NCBI GenBank assembly: GCA_022360175.1
Contig: JAKSDI010000093.1
Coordinates: forward strand, 25,154-89,153
Length of the DNA: 64,000 nt
Source: Chitinophagales bacterium
GTDB lineage: Bacteria; Bacteroidota; Bacteroidia; Chitinophagales; Saprospiraceae
Direction of reading: 5' to 3'
In this document: positions 44,243 through 52,560 of the stretch, in pieces
Position numbering within the stretch: the first letter of the stretch is position 1
Layout: each line of letters begins with the position of its first letter
Notes under the pieces: model-generated
The model's database searches: none
What the model was told of the DNA's origin: nothing
What the model saw: the letters and a program-made list of their open reading frames with translations, nothing else
Position numbers and translations under genes: made by a program

Positions 44243-44680
44243 TGATTATATTTTGCCTAATATATAATGAAAAAGGAGTTACTCCACAGTGTTTTGTGAA
44301 AAACATTGTTTCGTAACTCCCTCACATCTTGGATTTGAAAATCTCAATAACAACAACTACAGTTTGAGGTTAAAAGGCGATATTGTACGATCGTTTAAAT
44401 AATTCGTAAAATTGGATTACCGACAAGCTGATAAAGATTTTGTGCCAAACCAAGCTCTCTGGAGAACCAAGAGGACTCAAACCGCACATCCATAAGATGT
44501 GCAGGTTCGAGTAGCAAAAAATCAGCACAAAAGTTTACAATGTTTTATGTCAGTGTTTCGTATTAAACGGTTTTTGGTATGCTCTATATATGCTCCTTCA
44601 GTATTCAAACGCCCCCTCAAAGGCCCACATTTAGCGTGCCCTTGGGGGACGTAAGGCTAAACGAAAGAGGAATTATGATG
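44243..44680. other. Structured gene-free region upstream of dgkA
   Basis: Three inverted repeats stand out in 438 bp. One is GGAGTTAC ... GTAACTCC near 44274-44325. The second is an imperfect 15-bp hairpin at 44476-44511 (CTCAAACC-GCACATC, 5-nt loop). The third is a GC-rich hairpin at 44609-44651 (CCCCCAAGGGCAC read on the minus strand) just after the stop of the Omp28-like gene, which may end its transcript. The first two have no assigned role and could belong to a small RNA. No protein frame is supported. Confidence 0.5.
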
Positions 44681-47311
44681 CTATTTTAGGATTTCTACTT
44701 TTTTAGTAATTGTTTGCTGTTTGCTTGTAAGCTTGATAAAATAAACTCCACTGATAAAGTTTGAAATGTCCAATGTATATCTATCTATGACATTTTGCTT
44801 TTCCATAAGTAGTTGTCCATTGGAATTGTATAACTGCAGATGGCAGTTGTGATCTATATTGGAAACGGTTATTTCATTTTTAGCAGGATTGGGATACACA
44901 TTGATTAGAGATTTTGTTGCCGTTTCAACATCGGTTACTTCAGAAAGGACATTATCAAGAGTACTATTGATAATTTCACCAGTAGCATTGTTAATCAATA
45001 GTCCAACTACTTTCATATTGCTTAAATCCCAGCTTTCTTCATCTATGATCGTGGAGAAATCATAGCTATGCGTTTCTCCGTAATTTACAGTTGGAGGAAG
45101 GCTTCCTGCTACTCCTGCAAAGCCTCCAATAATTGCACGGCCTACATGATCGTAGACCATATCTTCTGCCGGTACTGGATTAGGAAGATTTTCATAGCCA
45201 CCCATTGGCTCACTACCTCCTGAATAGTAATTGGCCTGAGCCCAGGAGGGACCCGTTCCGGTTACGTTATTTTCAATGAGTACTGCACTGAACCGAACGT
45301 CTGAAACGGTAGAAACAAAATTGGAAGTTAATGTAAAAGTCAATTCCTTTGTCTCTTCATTAAAGGCCTTATTTTCTATTGCTATATCAGCAAGTGCAAT
45401 AAATTCCATCGCTCTATTGTAAAATTCTTCCAGATCGACTGGGTCTAATCTTTCAGCACCACGATTTACAACAGCACCAGGAAAAGCATAATTAATCAAT
45501 GGTTTAATATTCGCATCGTATTCTATATTGGCCATTGGATCTCCATTATGAACGGCTATTCCAATCCAGGTATCTGGATATTTCGTGGCCATTGAGTCCA
45601 TATAAACAGTTCCTCTTGGGCAGGCTCCACACCAGGTTCCGGTTCCTTCTTCACCAAGTACCATTTTGAATGGTGCTACCTCAGCAATAGAAATGATTTG
45701 ACTTAATACATCATTACCTGTGTTTAAATCGCCATCTAAAACTGCAGAAACTTCTATGGTATATTCATCAGGAATAGCAGCCCACGGATCAAATTCTATT
45801 TGCATGCTTTCTCCTAATGCTAAATCTGTAACATTTTTGGTGGAGCTATAAGCACCATCAATCGTTAGTGTAACAGGAAAACTAGCCGTTTCAATACCTT
45901 GATTTACTACGGTAGCTATGGGGGTTATTGTACCTTGCTCATAGGCCTGATACATATCTATAGATAGAGTAGCTGCATCCAGTTGTAGGGTACTTCCTGT
46001 CAATTCTATCATATAATCTTCGTATTCTCCCCCAGTAGCGAGTGGAGCACATGGATCTGTTGCAGTTGAGTTGAAAAACTGACTGGCAACTCTCATTCTT
46101 TTAATACCCGTTTCTGCTGACCATGGAATTTGAATATCAACAGATAATGTAGAAAAAGCGGGTATTTGAGCGTCGCTTAGTATTAATTCAGAAGATTCAA
46201 ATTGAGAGTTCTGATTAAAATCAATCCAAATACTTGTATTCATAAATATGCCATTGTCGGATGTGATATTAGCAGTATAGGTAGAGCCAATTTGAGCAGT
46301 TCCCTGCATAGCGGTAAAATCACCAAACCCGTTTTCACTACATCCGCTTTCAATATTAGAAATACCGGCAAACTCAAAAGCATCAATCCCCCTTTCTTCA
46401 CAATTACCCTGAGGAATGCAATATTCATCAAGAGCGAAAACAACAAACTCTGAGTTTATTTGATCATTGGATGTATTTTCTTCACTAGAGAGAAGGGTTG
46501 TTACTCTGGCTGTATAGCTACCAGGAATAGCAGCCCAGGCTTCAAAATTAACAACAAATTCTTCGCCATAGGCCAGATTAACTACAGGAATGGTGGATGT
46601 GAAAACAACATTGCTACCATCTAGAATCTCGAGCACGGCATCAAATGATACAGTTTCTAAACCGTAATTCCTTATCAGAGATGAGATCATAACATCATCA
46701 CTTTCATGGATGGATGATTCCAGTCCCACTATTCGATAAGGAAGTACATCATATGAAATGGCTTCATCACTCAGGCTGATATTATCAAAACCCCACGTAA
46801 AGAAAAATGGGGATGCTTCATCATTATATTTGAAAGAAAACTGAAAGGTTTCTGAGCCTACATCTTCAGTTGTTATAGTTAGAATATCATAATAATTGTA
46901 TGCTTGCAGGCTGGTCCAATCTTCTTGCCAAACTGGATTCCATGTAGCACCTCCATTACTGGTAGTTTCTATACTTAGGGATATTCCTGCTTCCTGAGAT
47001 AAGCTAATGATATGAAAAAATGATAAGTATAAAGTAGAATACCCGCTTGTGTTAATGACAGGAGAAATCAATCTACTTTTTCCAAGAGGATCTGAAGCGC
47101 CAATAGCACGAAAGTGAAGTCCTGGTGCTTCGGCACCAACAAAAGGAAGTTCGCCAGCAGTCCAATAATCAGCAGAACCTACTTCCAGGGTCCATTCATT
47201 AATATTAGCATCAGAAAAATCATCAAAAAAAAGCGTGTTTTGCGCCATTACATTAAAAGTATAGAGGCACACCGCTATGGTTAGGGAAAATTGTGTAAAA
47301 CGATCCTTCAT
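44681..47311 (-). CDS. Secreted Omp28-like multidomain protein with T9SS sorting domain
   Basis: An 876-residue protein with a signal peptide (FSLTIAVCLYTFNVMAQ). Domains in order are a jelly-roll-like region (about 25-190), CARDB-like repeats, a GEVED domain (about 300-440; SIWIDFNQNSQFESSEL), another CARDB-like repeat, an Omp28/thioredoxin-like domain with TGTWCGACPRGTVYMDS, and a T9SS C-terminal domain (INVYPNPAKNEITVSN ... VYFIKLTSKQQTITKK). The WCGAC motif keeps a thioredoxin CxxC, so thiol exchange is possible. It should be exported across the outer membrane. The promoter holds three copies of an 11-bp direct repeat, next to a LuxR-type regulator gene. Confidence 0.88.
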   Translation of the reverse strand: MKDRFTQFSLTIAVCLYTFNVMAQNTLFFDDFSDANINEWTLEVGSADYWTAGELPFVGAEAPGLHFRAIGASDPLGKSRLISPVINTSGYSTLYLSFFHIISLSQEAGISLSIETTSNGGATWNPVWQEDWTSLQAYNYYDILTITTEDVGSETFQFSFKYNDEASPFFFTWGFDNISLSDEAISYDVLPYRIVGLESSIHESDDVMISSLIRNYGLETVSFDAVLEILDGSNVVFTSTIPVVNLAYGEEFVVNFEAWAAIPGSYTARVTTLLSSEENTSNDQINSEFVVFALDEYCIPQGNCEERGIDAFEFAGISNIESGCSENGFGDFTAMQGTAQIGSTYTANITSDNGIFMNTSIWIDFNQNSQFESSELILSDAQIPAFSTLSVDIQIPWSAETGIKRMRVASQFFNSTATDPCAPLATGGEYEDYMIELTGSTLQLDAATLSIDMYQAYEQGTITPIATVVNQGIETASFPVTLTIDGAYSSTKNVTDLALGESMQIEFDPWAAIPDEYTIEVSAVLDGDLNTGNDVLSQIISIAEVAPFKMVLGEEGTGTWCGACPRGTVYMDSMATKYPDTWIGIAVHNGDPMANIEYDANIKPLINYAFPGAVVNRGAERLDPVDLEEFYNRAMEFIALADIAIENKAFNEETKELTFTLTSNFVSTVSDVRFSAVLIENNVTGTGPSWAQANYYSGGSEPMGGYENLPNPVPAEDMVYDHVGRAIIGGFAGVAGSLPPTVNYGETHSYDFSTIIDEESWDLSNMKVVGLLINNATGEIINSTLDNVLSEVTDVETATKSLINVYPNPAKNEITVSNIDHNCHLQLYNSNGQLLMEKQNVIDRYTLDISNFISGVYFIKLTSKQQTITKKVEILK

Positions 47312-47381
47312 TGGGTAAAAAATTTATGAGTTGACTAAAGAGGCAAATATTGTATATAGCAACAGGCGCAACGAAATTTCT

Positions 47382-47435
47382 ACCCTAACAATAGCCTTAT
47401 AGAGCGTTTTATTACCCTAACAATACCCTAACAAT
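47382..47435 (-). promoter_or_regulatory. Three direct repeats in the Omp28-like gene promoter
   Basis: The minus strand carries ATTGTTAGGGT three times: at 47425-47435, 47414-47424 and 47382-47392. The start-to-start steps are 11 bp and 32 bp, close to one and three helical turns. They lie 71-124 bp upstream of the ATG. This looks like a multi-site operator; the adjacent TPR-LuxR protein is a candidate binder by position only. Confidence 0.6.
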
Positions 47436-47516
47436 GGCTTTTTATGCACTGTATATGCATTAATATAGATGTATGTTGGATGATAAATGAGAAATGTGTG
47501 AGTTGGATGTTCAGGT

Positions 47517-49151
47517 TTAATATTGGCTTAGAAAAGCTACCAGGTTGATCTCTTTATTGGAGATTCCAAGTTTTTTCCTCAATCTAACTCTGGCCATTTC
47601 AATTGCAGAGACGCTTTGGCCTGTAATTTTAGAGATTTCTTTTGAACTCATATTAAGACGTAAAAATGCACAAAGCCTTTTTTCATTAGGAGTTAGATTA
47701 GGATATTCCTGAATTAAATTTTTATAAAAGTGGAGGTGGACTTGCTGAAAGCGAATTTCAAACTCTTCCCATGTATTAGGCTGTATGGATGCCTTTATTT
47801 TTTTTGATATTTGATCAATGGCTTTGCGAGTATCTGCTTTAGTCGCCTTTTCTTTTATTACAAAGAGTTCTTCGGAAATAGATGTTAATATATCATTTTT
47901 TTGGATAGTATAAATGACTCCTGTAGTCAATTCTTTGTTTTTAAATTCGAGTTCCTGAGATAGTTTTTCTTCTATAAGTATCTTGCCACGTATGCGGCCT
48001 TTTAGAATAAAGACAAAAAGTATGGAAATGATGAGCACCAATCCTATGAAGATGATAACTGAAATTAAAGTGATTTTGTAATTTCTATACTTGTTTTCCA
48101 ACAATTCATGTATCAATGCTTGTTGCTCGATTTCTTCCTCAAACTTATATTTCATCTCCAGTATATCTAGCTCTTTTAGACGGCTATGTTGATGAATACT
48201 ATCTGCTGCGGAATTCATCAATTCAGCATATTCCAGTGCTTTTCTTGAATTATCTAATGCAATATAGTTTTCCTTTAAAATTCTCAGCGCTTCAAGCTTT
48301 GAAACCCGGTTTAACTGCTCTTTTGATTTTGAGAGTGCTAGGTTAGCATAGTATATAGATTCTTCGTATTTTTTAGTTTTGTAATAGTAATCGCTTAAAA
48401 CTACATGAATAGCTGATAGGCTACTTTTAAAATTATGCTCTTCCGAAAGTGTTAAACTTAATTGTAAATAGTGAAAGCTTGTATCCAGCTTGTTTTGATT
48501 CAAATAAGCCTGGCCAATATTTAAATAACTAGTTGTCAACCACCAGTAATCCTCAAATTGCTTACTAAGCTCAACAGCTTTTAAAAAATAAGAAATGGCC
48601 GTTGTATCATTTTCTTTACTATAAATAATGCCAATGTTACCATAGAGTACTGCTAACATAGCATGATGATTATTTCTTCGCATATAATCCAATGCTTTAT
48701 GGTAATAATGTAAAGCCATTTCTGTATTATCATTATTAGTTAAAAGTATTCCTAATGAATTATACGCCTTTGCAATTAAGAGGCTATCATTTATTTGTTC
48801 AGCATACTTCAAGGAGTTTAGCAGCAAGTTTTCGGAGAGGTCAAAATCGTAATTCGTATAAACCCTGGAAAGAGAAAAATGAGCATAGGCTAAACCTTTA
48901 GCATAATTATTCTTTTCTGACAAGAGCAGGGCCTGCTTTGAATATTGTTCCAAAGCATCAATGTTTGTTGTACTTACCTTGTCAGCCAACCCAAGTAGAA
49001 TTAGAATCTTTGTGGTATCTTCATTAGTGTTGGATAATTCAATCACTAATGAATCAATTACTGTGGAATCAGACCCAAAGGAAGGTAATATGCTTGCGAC
49101 TGTTAGAAACAGCATTAAAAAAACTAAATACATCCATCTTATAATTGCCAT
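47517..49151 (-). CDS. TPR-containing LuxR/GerE-type membrane regulator
   Basis: The 544-residue protein has a signal peptide (MYLVFLMLFLTVASILP). TPR repeats run over about residues 35-320, a membrane helix lies near 355-380 (VIIFIGLVLIISILFVFIL), then a coiled coil and a C-terminal helix-turn-helix (LTPNEKRLCAFLRLNMSSKE, then ISKITGQSVSAIEMARVRLR). The layout, with sensing repeats outside and an HTH inside, is a one-component membrane-bound regulator common in Bacteroidota. It is on the same strand as the Omp28-like gene, 205 bp upstream, and could act on the triple repeat in that gap. Confidence 0.87.
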   Translation of the reverse strand: MAIIRWMYLVFLMLFLTVASILPSFGSDSTVIDSLVIELSNTNEDTTKILILLGLADKVSTTNIDALEQYSKQALLLSEKNNYAKGLAYAHFSLSRVYTNYDFDLSENLLLNSLKYAEQINDSLLIAKAYNSLGILLTNNDNTEMALHYYHKALDYMRRNNHHAMLAVLYGNIGIIYSKENDTTAISYFLKAVELSKQFEDYWWLTTSYLNIGQAYLNQNKLDTSFHYLQLSLTLSEEHNFKSSLSAIHVVLSDYYYKTKKYEESIYYANLALSKSKEQLNRVSKLEALRILKENYIALDNSRKALEYAELMNSAADSIHQHSRLKELDILEMKYKFEEEIEQQALIHELLENKYRNYKITLISVIIFIGLVLIISILFVFILKGRIRGKILIEEKLSQELEFKNKELTTGVIYTIQKNDILTSISEELFVIKEKATKADTRKAIDQISKKIKASIQPNTWEEFEIRFQQVHLHFYKNLIQEYPNLTPNEKRLCAFLRLNMSSKEISKITGQSVSAIEMARVRLRKKLGISNKEINLVAFLSQY

Positions 49152-49242
49152 GCATTAAAATTACTACATTATTTTATGCTGTAAGACAATTTGAAAAAAG
49201 GAGTAAAAAAAACATTATTTTAGTAAAAAATACGCGCCAATC

Positions 49243-52200
49243 ATGACAAGTTGCAATCTCTTTAGGCTGTTTATCTGCCTTTGCTTTAGCTATTTTTATA
49301 CCGTTGCTCTATCTGCACAAAATATTCATTATGTGGATCGCTATGCTACAGGAGCCAATGATGGTTCCTCTTGGCAGGATGCTTATATCTCATTACAAAC
49401 TGCAATGGGAGTAGCGGAATACGGTGATGAAATCTGGGTAGCTGAAGGTACTTATAAACCTACCAATACTGTGGATAGAAACATTTCCTTTGAGCTACCT
49501 CTTGGTGTAAAACTCTATGGAAGCTTCAAGGGTACCGAAAGTAGCCCGGAAGAAAGAGATTTAACAAACCTGAATACGGTATTGAGTGGTGATATCGGCC
49601 TTCTTGGGCTGGAGTTGGACAATTCATATACCGTCCTTTATGTAGCGATAGCAGATTCTTTGAACCTGGTAGATGGGATGGTGATTGAGAATGGGCAGGC
49701 TTCAAGTGATATTAATGATTCTAAAAGGAATAAAAATGGTGCTGGTTTATATTTGGATAATACTTTGAGTAATGGAGGATACAGCATCTTACGAATAAAC
49801 CATTGCCGTTTTGAGAATAATTACCTATCAGTAGGTAGTGGTGGGGGAGCTTATGCAGGGAACAATAGCTCTTTTGTTATTAAACACTCAGCATTTTTTC
49901 ATAATGGAAATCTAAATTATTTAGACGGAGGTGGTACTTCTGGAGGAGGTTTATATGTATTGGGAGGAGCAATAAATCAGAATGAACCACTCCTGGAACA
50001 TACTCTTTTTAAAGAAAATTATGCAAATGGATCGAGTGCAGTTTATATCGGTACGACAGCCAATGAGGTGCAGGAAATATGGATAAAAGATTGCAGGTTT
50101 ACAGAGAATATTAGTTCTGTCATTGTAATAAATGAGGGGTATCGAATCAAAAAATTGCTATTTGAAAATTGTAGTATTGATAATAATCTGGGAGTGGGCG
50201 TTTATTACATATCTTCATTTTTATTAATTGATGAGCATCATACAGAAATTGTCTTTGAGGGGTGCCGGTTCGAGAATAATAATGATTTCCACTCTGTTCT
50301 TAGAGCTTTATGTGAAACAGAAGCATGCAATATCATTTTTGATAAATGCTACTTTTTAAATAATATCTATACTGAAAATATTCATTATGGGAATGAGGCA
50401 TTAGGAGAAGGATCATGTATTAGTTTGAAGGGATCTTTTTATCCTAACAAATTATCTTTGATTAATTGTTTTTGGCAGGAAAGTGCTCCTTATAATAGCA
50501 AATTCATTGGTACGTTCTCAAGTGGGAATGAAATAACTTGTGAGGTTGTTAATAGTACTTTAATTCGGAATGCACCTGATTCGATCAACGCTCTGTTGAT
50601 CTCAAATCGAGATACGACAATCATTAAAAACTCGATTATTGATTCAGGAAATTCCAATTCTATTTTTAGCAATAATCAAGACTACGTTGATATAGACAAT
50701 TCGCTGTTTAATCACGATAGTTGTAGTATGCTAACAAATGCTCCTATTGACTGTAATACAGCTAGCCTTTTTGGACTAAATCCTCTCTTTACCGATCCCG
50801 AAAATGGAGACTTTACCTTGCAAGCGGGCTCCCCAGCCATAGATGCTGGCATCAACACCGCCCTACTCCCAGCAGATAGCCTTGATCTTAATGGGCAAGC
50901 ACGTATTGTCAATGGTATAGTAGATATGGGAGCTTACGAGTGGGTCCCTCCTCCTCCTGCTTTTGCTGTAGCACTGGATAGCGTACAGGCTGTTTCTTGC
51001 CCCGGTGGAGCTGATGGGCAGGTGTTTTTATCTCTTTTGGGTATTGCTCCTTTTGAGGTAAATTGGGAAAATGAGAGTGATGAAAATGGTACAGGGCTTG
51101 ATAGCCTTTTGGCGGGTAATTATACGTTCACCATCACAGATGCAATAGGGAGTACGGAAACGATTGTAGCTACGATCACTCAGCCTCCAGCATTTACACT
51201 GGCATTTAGCTCTACAGGGATTATGTGCCCAGGTGAAAGTAATGGCCAGGCAGCCGTTATACCATCAGGTGGTACCCCTCCTTATAATTATAGTTGGAAT
51301 GATGGCACAACAGATTCCTTGACTACTGGGCTGGCAGCAGGTATCTATTGGGTGACGGTATCGGATGCGCATGCCTGTGAGCGAGTAGCAGGAGTGAATT
51401 TGAGTAATCCAGATAGCTTGTCTGTCGATTTCGAAACGATTGAACCAACTTGCTTTGATGAACCCAATGGGACCATTATTGCCCAGCCCACAGGTGGCAC
51501 TCCTCCCTATAGTTCAGCATGGTGGAATGGGGTGAACGGAAATACGCTGGCAGATATACCAGCAGGTTTTCATCCTTATTATTTGACGGATGCCAATGGG
51601 TGTACCTTAGTAGATACTGCTTACCTTGATCAACCTGAAATTCTATCTCTCCTGTTTGACTATACGCCAGTCAGTTGTCCTTATAGCATGGATGCTCAAC
51701 TGGTAGCTACTGGTCAGGGAGGAATCCCACCTTTTAGTTATACCTGGAATACAGGAGTTGAGAGTGATACATTAAGCATGATTGGCACAGGAACGTATAC
51801 CGTATCTATTGAGGATGGGAATGCCTGTCAAGCTGATTTTTCATTTATTACCCCTCCAATTACCCCCGTATTCGTAGCCCCACAGATAGATAGTGAGACC
51901 TGCCCGGGTATGGCAAATGGTGTAATAGAAACATGGGTACAAGGCAGTCTTCCTATTATGTATGAGTGGAGTACCGGAGATACAACTATGTCGATTAGTG
52001 ATGTGCCAGCAGGGCTTTATTCAATTACTATTACAGATGCTTCAGGGTGTATAGATAGTACCACTGTTATGATGCCCGAATTACCACCTATCGAAGTAGA
52101 ATTGACTTCTACAGGCACAAGCGCTTCTGCTAATAATGGTACTGCCAGTATTGTGAATGGGGATTTATTTTCTTATACCTATCTATGGAATACGGGAGCT

Positions 52201-52557
52201 ACAACTTCTGAAATAACAGGGCTTGCTGCGGGTACTTATGAAGTTAGTGTTACCGATGATTATGGTTGTGAAGCCGTTTTTTCAGTAGAAGTTGAGCTGA
52301 TTAATACCGTAGGCCAGGTAGAATATTCTTCTAAAATTCCTGTTTACCCCAATCCTGTGAAAGCTAATTTAATAATGGAACTGCCCTCAAAATTATGTAC
52401 CCTCCGGTTTTACAATACACAAGGTAAGTTGGTGCAAGCATTGCAGGCAAAGGGATATACAGACTTGAGGATTCATCAGCCAACAGGCATCTATTTTTAT
52501 GAAATAGAGATAGATAAAAGAGTGGTTCAAAGAGGAAAACTCGTAGTGGCAAGGTGA
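49243..52557 (+). CDS. Secreted beta-helix protein with SprB repeats and T9SS domain
   Basis: This 1104-residue protein has a signal peptide (LFICLCFSYFYTVALSAQ). The first half is a right-handed parallel beta-helix of the choice-of-anchor Q type (IHYVDRYATGANDGSSWQDA ... SPAIDAGINTALLPADSLDL). Next come about six SprB-type repeats of roughly 75 residues (SCPGGADGQVFLSLLG, PTGGTPPYSSAWWNG, GGIPPFSYTWNTGVES). The end is a T9SS type A domain (IPVYPNPVKANLIMEL ... GIYFYEIEID). SprB repeats occur in gliding-motility adhesins. A surface adhesin or polysaccharide-binding protein is likely. It converges on the next gene with 3 bp between. Confidence 0.9.
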   Translation: MTSCNLFRLFICLCFSYFYTVALSAQNIHYVDRYATGANDGSSWQDAYISLQTAMGVAEYGDEIWVAEGTYKPTNTVDRNISFELPLGVKLYGSFKGTESSPEERDLTNLNTVLSGDIGLLGLELDNSYTVLYVAIADSLNLVDGMVIENGQASSDINDSKRNKNGAGLYLDNTLSNGGYSILRINHCRFENNYLSVGSGGGAYAGNNSSFVIKHSAFFHNGNLNYLDGGGTSGGGLYVLGGAINQNEPLLEHTLFKENYANGSSAVYIGTTANEVQEIWIKDCRFTENISSVIVINEGYRIKKLLFENCSIDNNLGVGVYYISSFLLIDEHHTEIVFEGCRFENNNDFHSVLRALCETEACNIIFDKCYFLNNIYTENIHYGNEALGEGSCISLKGSFYPNKLSLINCFWQESAPYNSKFIGTFSSGNEITCEVVNSTLIRNAPDSINALLISNRDTTIIKNSIIDSGNSNSIFSNNQDYVDIDNSLFNHDSCSMLTNAPIDCNTASLFGLNPLFTDPENGDFTLQAGSPAIDAGINTALLPADSLDLNGQARIVNGIVDMGAYEWVPPPPAFAVALDSVQAVSCPGGADGQVFLSLLGIAPFEVNWENESDENGTGLDSLLAGNYTFTITDAIGSTETIVATITQPPAFTLAFSSTGIMCPGESNGQAAVIPSGGTPPYNYSWNDGTTDSLTTGLAAGIYWVTVSDAHACERVAGVNLSNPDSLSVDFETIEPTCFDEPNGTIIAQPTGGTPPYSSAWWNGVNGNTLADIPAGFHPYYLTDANGCTLVDTAYLDQPEILSLLFDYTPVSCPYSMDAQLVATGQGGIPPFSYTWNTGVESDTLSMIGTGTYTVSIEDGNACQADFSFITPPITPVFVAPQIDSETCPGMANGVIETWVQGSLPIMYEWSTGDTTMSISDVPAGLYSITITDASGCIDSTTVMMPELPPIEVELTSTGTSASANNGTASIVNGDLFSYTYLWNTGATTSEITGLAAGTYEVSVTDDYGCEAVFSVEVELINTVGQVEYSSKIPVYPNPVKANLIMELPSKLCTLRFYNTQGKLVQALQAKGYTDLRIHQPTGIYFYEIEIDKRVVQRGKLVVAR

Positions 52558-52560
52558 TCA

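Noticed and set aside
44476..44511. A tRNA-like T-arm (GGTTCGAGT) next to a hairpin
   Set aside because: No 5-bp T stem, acceptor stem or anticodon arm can be formed on either strand; it is one half of an imperfect hairpin.
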